Part shown: positions 22,800-34,199 of the stretch, in pieces
How the letters are laid out: each line of letters begins with the position of its first letter
Position numbering within the stretch: position 1 is the first letter of the stretch
Assembly: GCA_021397835.1 (NCBI GenBank)
Contig: JAJFZO010000724.1
Location: 2,207,001-2,271,000, forward strand
Direction of reading: 5' to 3'
Length of the DNA: 64,000 nucleotides
From: Moringa oleifera
Lineage: Eukaryota > Streptophyta > Magnoliopsida > Brassicales > Moringaceae
Notes under the pieces: generated by a model
Database searches by the model: none
What the model saw: the letters and a program-made list of their open reading frames with translations, nothing else
What the model was told of the DNA's origin: nothing
Translations under genes and position numbers: made by a program

Positions 22800-24985
22800 C
22801 TAACATCATATAGGCTCGTCTTTTTTTTTTTTTTTGCTAATAAGGTTGTAGAAATAATCAATTTTTCGTTGATTGGTGATGCTTTGAAGTCGTGCATGCT
22901 TCTTATGCTAAAAAACTTCATATAGGGTAATATGAAAGTTTCCAACTGGAACTTCCACCTCATTTAAGACTTATATCCATTTAACAATGTCTAATGTGGG
23001 ACCTGTGTCTACCGACAATATTGGAAGCATTCCTTCAATAATTCTTTATATAGCAAAAAAAAAAAGGGGGACAGAGTTGTCAGAGGAACCACCTCCATGG
23101 GTTGACATGGGCCTTGCTTCTATGTTTAATACATTTTCATATAAATATGTGTATTTATTTATTTAGATTTTATTTGTTGAAATATAGTTTCTTATAAGTG
23201 ATGTACATATTTTCAGATTTTTGCTTGCTCTTAAGGTGGTTCCTGGATTATCAGGTTTAGCAATAAGAAGGCTGACCTGATGGACATTCAGCTTCATAAA
23301 GTTGTGCATGCTTCAAAACTTACACAGCCTCATTAATATTGGGCAAGACAAACATATGGAAGCTTCTAATGTTGCGCTTTCACCCCGTTGAAGACTTAGA
23401 TTTTTATCAAATGGGAAGAAGGAGAATGTGACATTTATCAACCATGTAGTATATAAGGAGAGGTTAATATAAAGCAGAAGATAGTAGAGAGAGAGTGAGA
23501 AAGTAAGATTTGTATTTGGATTTCTGGGTGAGAGATTGTGAGAAAACCATGGGAGCTTCCGTCTTTCAACTCTGCCGTCTGTAATTGTCTTTGTCACAGT
23601 GGATTGAATCACACTAGCAACTGGATGTAGGATTCTTCTTTTTGAATCTGAACCAGTTTAAATTTTTGTTCTTTATTTTTGCTACAGTTGATTTGAGTGT
23701 TTTTCTGTTGATCTTTCTTAACATAGTTGTTGGGTCGAGAAACAGTACCACATCACCTAAATTAGAGGTGTGGGAAAAGGGGTTCAATTGGAGAATCCAT
23801 ATAATGCATTAGATCCAAATTTTAAGAATGAATTTGAAATAAAGTGTAGCACATAATCAAATAATTTTTAAATATTTTAAATTTTAAAAATTATTTAAAT
23901 TAAATTTTAATTAAATGTAAATTAATAATTTAAATTTAATTTTTATTATTTTTCAAATATTAAAATTTATTTAAGTATATAAAATATAATTTAAAATTTT
24001 ATATAATTTTTATCCAATAATTAAAATGTTATTATCTAAAAGGAGTCATCCATCATGAAAGTAAAATAAAGCCACCGTTTTTGACTGGTCAAAATGGTTA
24101 GCTTCCAACCATTTATCCTTGTCCAAAGAAAAAATTCCAATCTCAAATCTGAAGCTACTTGTGAGATATTAAATAATTATTTTATTTTAAATCCTTAAAA
24201 ATTATAAAAAATTAATATTATTTCTAAGTTTATAATATTTTAAAAATAATTTAAATAAATTATACACTTTATTTTAAAATTAATTTTTAAATCACAAATC
24301 ATTGTTTTACAAAGTTTTCATAATTTTAACAATATAAAAATATAAAAAATACATAATTTAATACTCAAAAATTTTAAAAAATTATTTATGATAATAATTA
24401 AATTTTAATTTAAAAATATCAAATTTTTAAATTTTTTAATCAAATATAATAATAATTAAAATTTAATTTAAATATTTTAAAATTTTAAATTTATTGATCA
24501 AATATAAATTAGAAAAAAGTAATTTGCAAGATGAGATAACTAATGGGTCATCAAACACGTGTCTATTGCTTATTATATACATAGTATTAGTCTTGTGAAG
24601 GATGATAATGATGCCACTGTGTGACACACGGCTCTCTTGTTACGTGGAGACAAAACTTCCCCGAAACCCAAGAGTCTCTTTCCTGGTTAAGGGTATATAT
24701 ATAAATATATAAAATATGATAAAATAAAAATATTTAATTTGAGTAATCTTGTCACTTAATAAAAGAGATAAACAACCCACTGCTACAGAAATTTTAATAG
24801 TCTTAACTTCACGTGATATTCGTATCCCATGAAAGCAAAACCCAACTAATCGTATTGACTTCCTGCTTCATTTATTAATTTTTCTTTAAACAAATCATAC
24901 CTAGCAGATTAGATAGGATAAGAACAAGAAAAAACTATGATTATTAAACTTTTGGTCAGTTTTAATTTGTCGTGTATGAACTTTA
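22800..24985. other. Block-A segment absent from block B
   Basis: It contains a hairpin core near 22857, a candidate LTR-like stretch (23400-23745), AT-rich DNA, a CACGTG box at about 24557 with a following TATATATATAAATATA tract, and a further Kunitz upstream module. Because the module belongs to the repeated Kunitz unit, the difference is more likely a deletion in block B than an insertion in A. Confidence 0.6.
23400..23745 (+). mobile_element. Possible Ty1/copia-type LTR remnant
   Basis: A TATATAAGGAG box near 23449 is followed by a GAGAGAGAGTGAG leader, then CTGTAATTG, ATCACACTAGCAACTGGATGTAGG and a T-rich tail with TTTGCTACAG and CTTTCTTAACA. This layout resembles the promoter and 3' end of plant copia LTRs. 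No second LTR, tRNA-binding site or coding region adjoins it, so it would be a solo or truncated LTR. Confidence 0.35.
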
Positions 24986-25060
24986 GAGATTTTATTATGA
25001 TTTTCACATTGGGATTCGGCCATCTTGGTCAACAAGTTCTGCCTATCTTTATTTTGTATT
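24765..25060 (+). promoter_or_regulatory. Orphan Kunitz upstream module
   Basis: It repeats the words of other Kunitz upstream regions: GAGATAAACAACCCACTG, AATAGTCTTAACTTCACG, CCTGCTTCATTTATTAATTTTTCTTTAA, TTTGGTCAGTTTTAATTTGTC, and GGGATTCGGCCATCTTGGTCAACAAG. No Kunitz gene follows immediately; another module and then the intact gene come next. It is the debris of an older tandem unit. Confidence 0.55.
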
Positions 25061-25329
25061 TATTGACTATTTCAAACGCTATTAATTTTAAGAATCTAAA
25101 AATAAGTTAAATTTATTAAATATTAATAAAAAAATGCAATTTGAGAGTCACATTAAAAAATACAATTAATAATGAATTAACATGTTATAACCCGTTTGTA
25201 TAAATTAATAAAATCTAATAATTAAAAGTTAATTAAATATTAAAGACAAAAATCAATGGTCTATTCTTAACATTTCAAAATGTAGCACTTGTATTCAAAA
25301 TATACTGTTACATGTTGACAAGAAACCTC

Positions 25330-25851
25330 CCATTTTTTTCCTAACAAACAAATTGTAAGTAGTCCTAATCTCGGAAGATCATGTCATTGAATGAAATGAA
25401 AACAAAAGGAAGAATGCTCAAGAAATGCTGCAACTGTCTTAAGTATCCAAGGGTAACCCGTGAGCTTCATTTCTCTTCAAAGCAGAGCTCAATGATTCAA
25501 CTTTCTTACATGTTTCTTTAATTTTTATTTTCAAGTAAAAATGAACATACCATAATGTTTCATCAATTTCAATTGTCTTCTATGAAACCATGAAGAGAGA
25601 CTTTACCGTTACTTTCACGTTGGATGACTTTAATAATCTCTTGGTCAGCATGCTCCATCTAACTTTTGTGGCTAGCACATCCATGTACGACGATAATGTT
25701 TTAATCATGTGTCGAAACTACGTTATTGTTTTCTGAATTGTCACTTGAATTAACTTGAAAATTAAGAAGGACCACTTACTTTTTTCTGTCTATAAATTGA
25801 GGCGCCTATGCTCTCAATCAAAACATCCAAGAAAATAAAAGAAGAAAAACA
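25330..25851 (+). promoter_or_regulatory. Promoter and leader of the intact Kunitz gene
   Basis: The upstream module (TAGTCCTAATCTCGGAAG, CTTAAGTATCC, TTTCATCAATTTCAATTGTC) leads to a TATA element at 25791-25796 (CTATAAATTGAGG), about 55 bases before the start codon. The RY-like octamer found in the other modules as CATGCATG reads CATCCATG here (about 25678-25686). The same change occurs in the matching gene of block B, so it is a feature of this gene branch. Confidence 0.65.
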
Positions 25852-26490
25852 ATGAAGACTACATTGTTAGCATTCTCTTTCCTTTTTTGGGCCTTCATGG
25901 TAAAGCCATCATTTGGAGTTGCAACTGATGCGGTGCTTGATACTGATGGAGAACCGCTTCGCACCGGAGTTGATTACTTCATTGTTTCCATTATTAGGGG
26001 CGGTGGTGGTGGCGGCCTCACTCTAGCCAAAACTGAAAACCAGACTTGCCCGCTCAGTGTGGTGCAAGAGTCTATTGATCTGTTTCGTGGTCTACCAGTA
26101 ACATTTTCTCCGGTGGAAGCTGAGGATGGTATTGTTCGTGAATCTGTAGACCTAAACGTCAAGGTTAATGTGGAACTTGACTGCGAGAACTCGACCGTGT
26201 GGAAAGTTGACAATTACGACCATGTGACAGGACAATGGTTTGTGAGTATTGGTGGCGTTGCAGGTAATCCAGGTCACGGAACTCTCATGAATTGGTTTAA
26301 GATCGAGTTGCAGTCTTCATCGTTAAAATCCTACAAGCTTGTTTTCTGCCCTTCAGTTTGTCCTTCATGCGTAACTCTTTGCAGTGATCTGGGTATTTAT
26401 TTTGAAAATGGAAGGCGTCTAGCTCTTAGTCATCAACCATTTCGAGTGGTTTTCATCAAAACCCAGAATTTACATATCCAAAAAGCTTAA
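25852..26490 (+). CDS. Kunitz-type protease inhibitor (miraculin-like, STI family)
   Basis: An intact single-exon gene of 212 codons, normal for this family. Residues 1-22 form a hydrophobic signal peptide (LLAFSFLFWAFMV), so the product is secreted or vacuolar. The Kunitz signature VLDTDGEPLRTGVDYFI lies at 28-44. Six cysteines are present: C66, C111, C166, C170, C173 and C177, enough for the usual C66-C111 disulfide and two more in the C-terminal loop. Sequons occur at N63 (NQT) and N113 (NST). A Gly run (49-55) lies in the first barrel loop. The position that aligns with the soybean inhibitor P1 Arg (around residues 88-92, SPVEAED) has no Arg or Lys, so trypsin inhibition is doubtful; a miraculin-like defence or storage role is possible. 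The start is chosen because ATG 25852 directly precedes the signal peptide and follows the TATA element at a normal distance. Confidence 0.95.
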   Translation: MKTTLLAFSFLFWAFMVKPSFGVATDAVLDTDGEPLRTGVDYFIVSIIRGGGGGGLTLAKTENQTCPLSVVQESIDLFRGLPVTFSPVEAEDGIVRESVDLNVKVNVELDCENSTVWKVDNYDHVTGQWFVSIGGVAGNPGHGTLMNWFKIELQSSSLKSYKLVFCPSVCPSCVTLCSDLGIYFENGRRLALSHQPFRVVFIKTQNLHIQKA

Positions 26491-26499
26491 AGTTGGTCC

Positions 26500-27054
26500 T
26501 TTGCTTCACTAGCTATCCTATATATCTCATGTACTGAAATAAAGGTCACGTCTTCTGCTTTATGAACATAGTCTACATACTGCCCTTCCAAAATTTTGCT
26601 CTATTTATATTGTGCTTGAATCATTGGGTTTTAAATGGATAATACAACTCTTTGATACTCAGAACAATCACAAAATTACATGAAAAAATACAAAATATTT
26701 GACTTTACTGGTTTGAAATTAACGGGTCATAATAAAAAACTTAAGAGACTTTTTTATTGTGCTGGAATAACACTAATAAATAGTACTACAGTCAAGTTTT
26801 TTAAATTAGAGATTATAAAGTTTTGTATCTGCTTTATAATTCTTGACTAAAAATGATATAACTTGAATTTTCTTTTTTTGTTCTAACTCATGTGCTGTTT
26901 TAAGATTTGATTCACCAAGTATGTGCTTAAAATATATGCTGCAATTTTTAGTTCTCCTGATGATCCATCGTTACACGTGTAAGTACAAGTTTTAAATGTT
27001 GATAAAAAAATTGACTTTGTCCACAACTGAAAGAATCTTATTCGCCTCGCCTAT
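26500..27054 (+). other. 3' flank of the Kunitz gene
   Basis: AATAAA at 26538-26543, 48 bases after the stop codon, is a plausible poly(A) signal. The rest is AT-rich with no open frame or repeat that I recognise. Confidence 0.55.
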
Positions 27055-27260
27055 TAAATGAGATAAAACAACCTACTGACACAAATTTTCTAAGCAATCC
27101 TAATAATTTTACCAAAAGGTCACGTCAGTGGGTCCAAGTTTAAAACATTAAATGCTCAACGACCGCGTGAGATTCATGCCCATTACAGCAGGGTCCTAAC
27201 CATTCAACCTTCCTGCTTCATTTATTGATTTAATTTTTCTTTAATTTTTACTTCCAAGTG
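27055..27260 (+). promoter_or_regulatory. Orphan Kunitz upstream module
   Basis: It contains TGAGATAAAACAACCTACTGACAC, AGCAATCCTAATAATTTTACC, GGTCACGTCAGTGG, and CCTTCCTGCTTCATTTATTGATTTAATTTTTCTTTAA, the same words in the same order as other Kunitz upstream regions. No gene follows it. Confidence 0.55.
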
Positions 27261-28319
27261 AAAATAAATAAACCATATTAAGTGTGACAATTATAAAAAA
27301 ATAATTAAAATTTTGTATTGCTCTTACTTGATAATGTTACGTTATTAATTTATGTAGACTTATAGGTAATTATACTTGAATAAAATTAAATTATTTTAAT
27401 AATAATTTATTTTAACTAAAAATAAATATATTTAGAATATGAAGATAAAAATATGCATAAATATGATTTAATCTAATTTGTAAGAAGCACTCAGAGTTCA
27501 TCAAACAAAAAATGAAAATATGAAACCGAGTGTGACTTGATAAATAGATTTGTAATTTGCATGCAAGAAAAAATGAAAGGCAGTATAATGGTACTAATTT
27601 TATAGTGATACTTGGTGATATAACAATCAATCTTAACATATTTGGTCCATTCATGGAAGATTGAATTTTGTATAATTTAATTGGCATTCTTATTATTACA
27701 ACACATATGAGTGAGTTAAGAAAGAAAGATGTTTATTTTAGCAAACAACCAACATAACCAAATTATTTTATTAGTAAATGCATATCATGATACTCTTTTG
27801 TAAGATCTAACTATAACAAAAATATTATTAGTTTACATTTAATAGTTTATAGTTTTAATAACAATTATGAATGAAAAAAGATTACTTCACGTTTTTATTA
27901 TAACTGTGAATAAAGATGGTCTGGAAAAGCCTTTTATTCATAATTACAACAAATTGAATAAAATGCTATTTTATTCACAATTGTTTTGTAATTGTAAAAA
28001 AAAAAAAAAAAAGTAAACGTTTATTCATAATTTTACTGTAACTATAAGTAAAAATGGTTTAAAAAAGAGTTTTTTTTTTTCATAGTTACAACAAAACTGT
28101 GAATAAAAGGCAGTTTCTATGTAGACCTTTATTTACAGTTATAGTTACAACTATGAACAAACAGCCTACCTTATCACTCTTTCATTGATTTTTTTTCCTT
28201 TAGAAAGATAAACTTGCTCTTTTGCTGATTCTTTTTCTCCAAAAAGAACTTGATTAGGTAGTAACCATTAAATATCAATTAGACTATGAAGAGAGCCTCT
28301 TAGTGTTGCCATTGAAGCT

Positions 28320-29400
28320 TTCAAATTTGGTAGACCAAACTTTCAGCCTTGACTATTTGCAACGAAGGAAGAATGTGGTTCTGCTTCTTTCTGGGTTCCA
28401 AATCTAGCAAATTAAATCTCCTTTTAGTCTCGTTAAGGTTAATCATTTCTCCCGAAATTATGTGTTTTTCTTCTTTATTAGAATGCATACTTTGATAGTT
28501 GATTTTGGAACGCAAACTGTTTGGGTAAAGATTAATCTGCATTAGATTGTATATATGCTAGATTTTGCTTGATAAATATTAGTTTTATGAAAATATAAAT
28601 ATGAATTTCTTGATCTATTTAGGTAAAAAATTAGCTCATTGAAACTTTGACGGATTTTTTGACATATGCAAAAATTATAGTTGTTTTATTTGTTACTTTT
28701 AGTTTCTTTATTTTTAAGACTAGATCTGAGCATGGTTCTATTTCCATTAGGGTTCTAGATTTATGCATAGCTTTACTTTTATCGGGATTTTAGATCCATG
28801 CTGGGGTTCCAGAACTAGGCGTGAGGTTTTACTTTTGTCAAGGTTCTAGATTTGACATGGTTCTACTTCTATCAGGGTTTCACATTTGAGTTAGGGATTT
28901 TAGATTTATGCTGGGGGTTCTAGATCTGTATTGAGAGTTCTAAATTTGGGCGCGAGGTTCTACTTTCATCACGGTTTCAGATCTAGACATGGTTTTACTT
29001 TCGTCGACGTCTAAATTTAGTAGATCAAAATCTTGACTTTGACTAATTGCAATGAAAGAAAGTGCTTATACTTCCATCTGGGTTCTAGATCTAGCTGATT
29101 AAAATCTCCTTTTAGACTTAATAAGGTTAATCTTTTCTCTCAAAATTATTTTTTATCTTATTTTTTACAATGGACACTACGATGGTTGATTTTGGAACCT
29201 TACTGAGTGGGTTAATGTACATTAAACTGTATATATGTTGGATTTTGCTTGATAAATGTTAGTTTTATAGAAATACAAATATGAATTTTTGGATTTTATT
29301 TAGGTGAAAAATTAACTGGTTGAAACCTTGGTGGATTTTTGACATAAGCAAAAAATTATGGTTATTTTGTTTATTGCTTTTAGTTTTCTTATTTTGAAGA
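28320..29400. repeat. Tandem duplication flanking a GGTTCTAGATTT minisatellite
   Basis: Positions 28325-28715 and 29020-29400 are diverged copies of one roughly 385-bp unit; both contain GTTGATTTTGGAACGC/CTTAC, then TATATATGCTAGATTTTGC and TTGATAAAT. Between them (28720-29010) about eight variants of a 30-40-bp unit occur, built of GGTTCTAGATTT, CATGGTTCTACTTTTATC and GGGTTTTAGATC. No coding role is evident. Confidence 0.75.
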
Positions 29401-29409
29401 TCGTATTTG

Positions 29410-30920
29410 TATGCTACGTTTATTGAATAACACTGAAGCAAATCACTTTGTAGGAAACCTATTTTTACAAAGGAAAAAAGCATACCTATGCAGGGTAATG
29501 GGTAAAATACATGACACAAAGCAATCTTTTGTTTGCTTGTTCCTAACATGTTCTTAAAATATACAACAAAAAAAGAAAAAAAGAGAGATGGATCCTTTTG
29601 AAGTGATCAAAAGGATGTCTAAATCTACCTAAAAAATTAAGGTGATTTTTCTCTAAAACTCCTAAAAAAGACATGCACAACTACAAATCATAATTATATA
29701 ATAATCAAATTTAGTTAGTGAGTGAAAGAAAAATCATAAATATGGATATTTGAATGATATTTCTAGACTATATGATTCATATATCTCTTTTTGTCTAGTT
29801 ATGTTTATTCTAGCTTTTTGCTTACTCTAAAGTATTTGCAATTACACTTACACTACTTGTAATTGGTGCTTTGACCTTGACATTAAACATGTTGCTTCTA
29901 GTAATAGTTTTTCTCTTTCTCTTTCAATCTTTTTCTTGCTATTAACTTTCACTTAGCAATCAAACAAAGGTTAGCTACTTTTCTTCCATTCTGGTTTATG
30001 GGTCTTATATGAGACAAAAATGTGCATCTTTTGTCATCAATTATAGATAATATGTGCAGCTCTTGAGTTGTAAAGCAAGATGACACAAACCTCATAACTT
30101 ACTTGTGATTTGAGAATTTGGATTACTTTTTATCTTTTTCGATCTCCATGCTATTAAGCAAATTAATTACTTTATTTCTTCTTATATATTAGTATCAACT
30201 TTTACTTTCTTGTTTTTTTCTAACTATTGGTCTGGCTTTTTTTCAGCAAATATGGCCAAAAAGAGAGCTTTTTGGACCTTGATTTAAGTTTGCTTTTGCA
30301 GAAATTCTTAATAGCATGAGAACTACCATGCAACCTATATTGAAGCATGAGATAAATCATTATCTAAAGTAAAAGACAAATGAAATACTCATAGTTGAAT
30401 ATTCAGGATTATGTTATAAATAAAATATAAAGCAAATAATAGCACTGTGTTGAGCAATCAAGGAGGAAGAATCTATAAATTTTTGCATCTTTATTTTGAA
30501 ACCATTTACTTTGACTATATATGAATACAATTTGCATTGATCCACTTTCCTGCACAAATATTTTTACAGTATGTTGAGGTAACTTTACAATATGATAGCT
30601 ATTGTATTTATTGTATGCAACATTTTTTTGGATATTTTTAAATTTTGATTTTGAGTAAAGAGAAAAATGTGAATTTATAGAAAAAAAAAATTTGATTTTA
30701 GAAAAAATGGTAATTAAATAATAATTAAAAATTAAATTATTTAAATTTAAATAATAATTACAAGTTAAGATTATTAAAAATATAATTAATGATTCAAATT
30801 CAAATTATTAAACATTAAAAATAAAAAATTAAATAATAATTTAAATTTAAATTTTTTATTTCTTGATTTTTTTAAATAAATAAATAATTATATTTAAAAT
30901 AATAAAAATAATTAATTACT
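29410..30920. other. Interior of the CACTA-like candidate, no gene recognised
   Basis: T-rich sequence with short open frames only. A stretch near 30280-30370 is less AT-rich and could be an exon scrap, but I cannot match it to a known protein. Confidence 0.4.
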
Positions 30921-31369
30921 CTTTATCAACAATTCTAACAAAATTGTGAACTAATGTGAGTTTTATTCATAGTTCTAGAACTGTGAACAAAACCTTTAAT
31001 GAACTGTGAACTAAGATGATTTTTATTTATAGTTATGAAACTGTGAATAAAAGTTTTAATTAATTGTGAACTATTATCCCCTTCATTCACAGTTCAAAAA
31101 TTATGAACAATTTTTAACCGTCATTTGTTCATATTGACATAATCGACAATTTTAGATTTATGAACAAAAGTCATTTAAAACTGTGAATAAAAAGCTTTTT
31201 TATTTTGTAGTAACATCTTGTTTTTTACTTTTCTAAGGAAATAAGAGTCTTCTAAAAAAATATAAGATCTAAGAATAGATCTTCTATCCATACAATCAAC
31301 CCAAACAACACTAAAAGTATGCATGCAACTCTAATAATGCAGTTGAAAAATGTAAAAAATTTCAAAATT

Positions 31370-32230
31370 AACTACCTTTATGATATCTTAAAATATATAA
31401 AACATCCCAATGAAATATATAAGGTGAGGCAATACAATAACTAACTATATGAACTATGTATACAATATTTGGATGAATGTTCTTAAGATAAACCAAAGTA
31501 CTAACAATAGTACCATAGTATAAATTGAGATCTGATAAAAGAAAACCATCAGAAGAAGAATAGTGAGTATTATGTTCAAAAGGAGTATTAATAATCTTAT
31601 TATCAACAAGGCAAACCCGATCAAGAATATCAACTATATATTTTGTTTAAGAGAGATAATAACTTTTACAAAGAAAGCAACTTCAATCCTCAAAAAATAT
31701 TGTAGTGACCTTTAAGCTGTCATTGCAAAATAATATGCTAACTCTATCTTCAGTACTGAAATTCTGTCAAGATCATCACTTGTAATAATTATATCATTAA
31801 CATATAAGAAGAACAAAATAAAACCAACAGAAGTGTTTCCAATATAGCCTAAATAGAAACCAAGCAAAGTGATCACAATAAAAAATTTTTCAAACCAAGC
31901 TTGAGGTGCTTATTTAAGACCATAAGGAGTTTTGCAAAATCTCCAAACTTCACCAGATTTATGAGGAATAACCAAAGGAGGTTCCATATGAACTTCTTCT
32001 TGAAAATCACCATTTAAGAAGACATTTTTAACATCTATCTAAGAAATGTGCCACCCACCTATAGGCAATTACAATGAGAGTGTAAATTATAACCATTTTT
32101 GTAACAATAGCAAAAACTTAAAATCCAAAAAATACCCTTAAAATTATCCTTTAGCTATCAATTGTGCCTTGTATCTTTTAATAAACCCATTAGATTTGAT
32201 TTCTTATGGACTCAATAAGAGTCGATCGAT
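31370..32230 (-). pseudogene. Copia reverse transcriptase fragments
   Basis: On the - strand the frames read DVKNVFLNGDFQEEVHMEPP (from about 32040), FCKTPYGLK followed by a stop and APQAWFEKF, then FILFFLYVNDIIITSDD, where the catalytic Tyr-Val-Asp-Asp has become YVND. Further on, DLNLYYGTIVSTLVYL matches the DPTLYRRLVGSLVYL segment that precedes RNase H. Confidence 0.85.
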
Positions 32231-32749
32231 GTTTGCGTGATGGAAGAGGCACCAAATCTCAAATAAAAGTTTGATGCAAAGTGAGTTTTTCAACTTCAAC
32301 CCACTATTAAAGAGGATCAAATATTACCTTTCTGCAAGATAAAGGCTTAGAAAGAAGGTAAATAGAAGCTAAAAAGGAAATTAAAGATTTAGAATAATAA
32401 GTATAAATAAAATCTAGTAATTTAGTGGACTTATAAAGATGTTGTGAATAGAAAAGAGAATCCATAATCTCAAAAGGTGATGGGGCAGCTTAAGAAAGGG
32501 GAGTAGTGGTAGCATCTACAAAAATTACAATACCATTAAATAAAAGGTAAAGAGGAAATGAAAGAATTTGAATAATAAGTATAAATAAAATCTAGTAATT
32601 TAGTAGACTTGTAAAGATATTGTGGATAGCAAAGAGGATCTACAATATTAAAAGGTGATGGGGCAGCTTAAAAAATAGGAGTAATGGTAGCATCAATAAA
32701 AACTATAATACCATTTTTTACTAAATTATCAATGTTAAAACTAGAAAAA

Positions 32750-33082
32750 TCATGATTTGAAGTGAGAGTGATAAATGTGAACAATAGTTGAGTTATCTTT
32801 ATCAAGAATGAATGAATTAATATAAATGAGATTAGACTTAGTTACAATGTAAGGATTAGTAAGAATACAATATAAAGGAATATACTCAAAAAATACTATA
32901 TGACGAAATATATAAAATTTTTGAGCAATTAGATCGTCACATTGATGCCTTTTGTCACCTGCACCAGAATCCAAAAAGACATATATAACAAACTTTGCAG
33001 ATAATTGAGTAGGTTCAATATGAGGTAGAAGGACAACAAATGTAAAACCAAACACAAGTAGGAAAAGTAATAAAGAGCACAA
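32750..33082 (-). pseudogene. Copia integrase C-terminal fragment
   Basis: The reading FVVLLPHIEPTQLSAKFVIY, then VFLDSGAGDKRHQCDDLIAQ and KFYIFRHIVFFEYIPLY, follows the copia wording PHxxRTKLxxR, CVFLGYGxxQKGYRCYDP and xxSRHVVFxE. It is open for 110 codons but has no intact core upstream. Confidence 0.85.
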
Positions 33083-33985
33083 ACATCCAAATTTTCAAAA
33101 GGTGATAATCTTGAATTTAATTATTTAGAATTTTATTAATCAAATGAGTAGTAATAAGCATTTCTTCTTCCTAAAATTCATTAGGAACATTAGCATACAA
33201 CAAAAGAGAGCGAATAGTTTCAATAAGATGTCTCTATTTCTTTTTAGCAACTTAATCTATTGAGAAGTATATGTGCAAGAAGTCTGGTGAATAGTTTCAT
33301 CATAAACAAGTAAATTAGAAAAAAATCTTAAGTTTAATTATCCCACTTAAATCACATCAAAAACATTTGATAGTAGTAGCATGTTAAGAATTTAGTAAGA
33401 GCTCAAAATTTTTATAAATGTCAAATATTTAAAGTAATGTTTCAAAAGATGAAACCAATAGTAACAAATAAAATCATCTCTAAATAATGCAATGTTGTGA
33501 CTCTCCTATTATGGTTACAAGAGTTCTCTAAACATTAGAATCAATGAGATCAAATAGTATAGAAGAAAATGAAATGCTTCTCTCCAAAAGGTAATGTAGA
33601 AAATTTAGTTAGTTTGCAATCGCAATAGTGTGAAATATCATGTAGTCTCAAATCTTCTAATGCTCATGAGAAACAAAAAACTTCAAATGTGAAGATAAAA
33701 CATGATCAAGACAAGACTACTATAAATAAAACTAGATGATGACTAACTCAAACAAAAAGATGACAAATTGATACTAGAAGTTGCAAAATCTTGTATTTGA
33801 AGTTGACCTAAAATGTAAGGTCCACTTTACCTATGATCTATCCCAATTAACTTTTGGTGTTGCGAATCCTGCACAAAACAATCGCTAAAAGAAAAATTAA
33901 TATTGTATCTAGAATCGTATAATTGACAAATACAAGTATGATTCAAAGTAAGATTAAGAGACATTAGGAAGAGAAAAATGTGTGA

Positions 33986-34189
33986 CTATAAAATCGACTT
34001 TGCCAATGGCAAAAGAGTATCATCAGAAATCATAACTGATGTATATATAAATGATGCAGGAGATAAGGAAACAAGAGATGAAAAGTCATGTGCCATATAG
34101 TGAGAAGCTCTAGAATTTAAGACCCATGATGAAGAAGACATACATGATATACTAGAGGATGACAAATCTATATGAAAAAAAGCAAACAT
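33986..34189 (-). pseudogene. Copia protease fragment
   Basis: The reading SSSWVLNSRASHYMAHDFSS, followed by ISDDTLLPLA, matches the copia protease WILDSGASHHM and ADGTPMPLAG pattern. The catalytic Asp of LDSGAS is Asn here (LNSRAS), so it could not be active. Confidence 0.8.
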
Positions 34190-34199
34190 GACATGTGGT

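Larger units (their letters stand above)
13915..26500. repeat. Segmental duplication block A (Kunitz inhibitor unit)
   Basis: Sequence from about 13915 can be followed collinearly in block B (52575-62735). Shared landmarks are the opening GTTGAT(T/C)ACTCCATTG-like phrase, the RY-bearing module at 15360-15930, the CTCTTGAGATTTTTTC repeat field, the TA tract, the broken Kunitz gene, the gag scrap and the second Kunitz gene. Block A keeps about 2.2 kb (22800-24985) and about 590 bases (21745-22335) that B lacks. B has a roughly 290-bp internal duplication that A lacks. Confidence 0.88.
27810..31215. mobile_element. CACTA-like non-autonomous element candidate
   Basis: Both edges carry many imperfect inverted words of the type TTATTCACAGTTxTAxAACTGTGAATAAAA (27880-28165 and 30930-31200). 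This is the same architecture as the subterminal repeats of the CACTA element at 41097, but with different sequence. The right edge ends TTTTATTTTGTAGTA and the left edge begins ACTATAACAAAAAT, both close to a CACTA terminus with a changed first base. No matching 3-bp target duplication was found, and the 2.7-kb interior has no transposase. Confidence 0.5.
31370..34190 (-). mobile_element. Decayed Ty1/copia retrotransposon, pol relic
   Basis: On the - strand the order is protease (34189-33986), a poorly readable stretch, integrase C-terminal part (33082-32750), then reverse transcriptase (about 32060-31370). Integrase before RT identifies Ty1/copia. All parts contain stops and frameshifts. 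No LTRs were found at either edge. Confidence 0.85.

Noticed and set aside
25974..26213. 79-codon frame on the - strand inside the Kunitz gene
   Set aside because: It is antisense to the intact gene, whose family signature, signal peptide and cysteines are all on the + strand.
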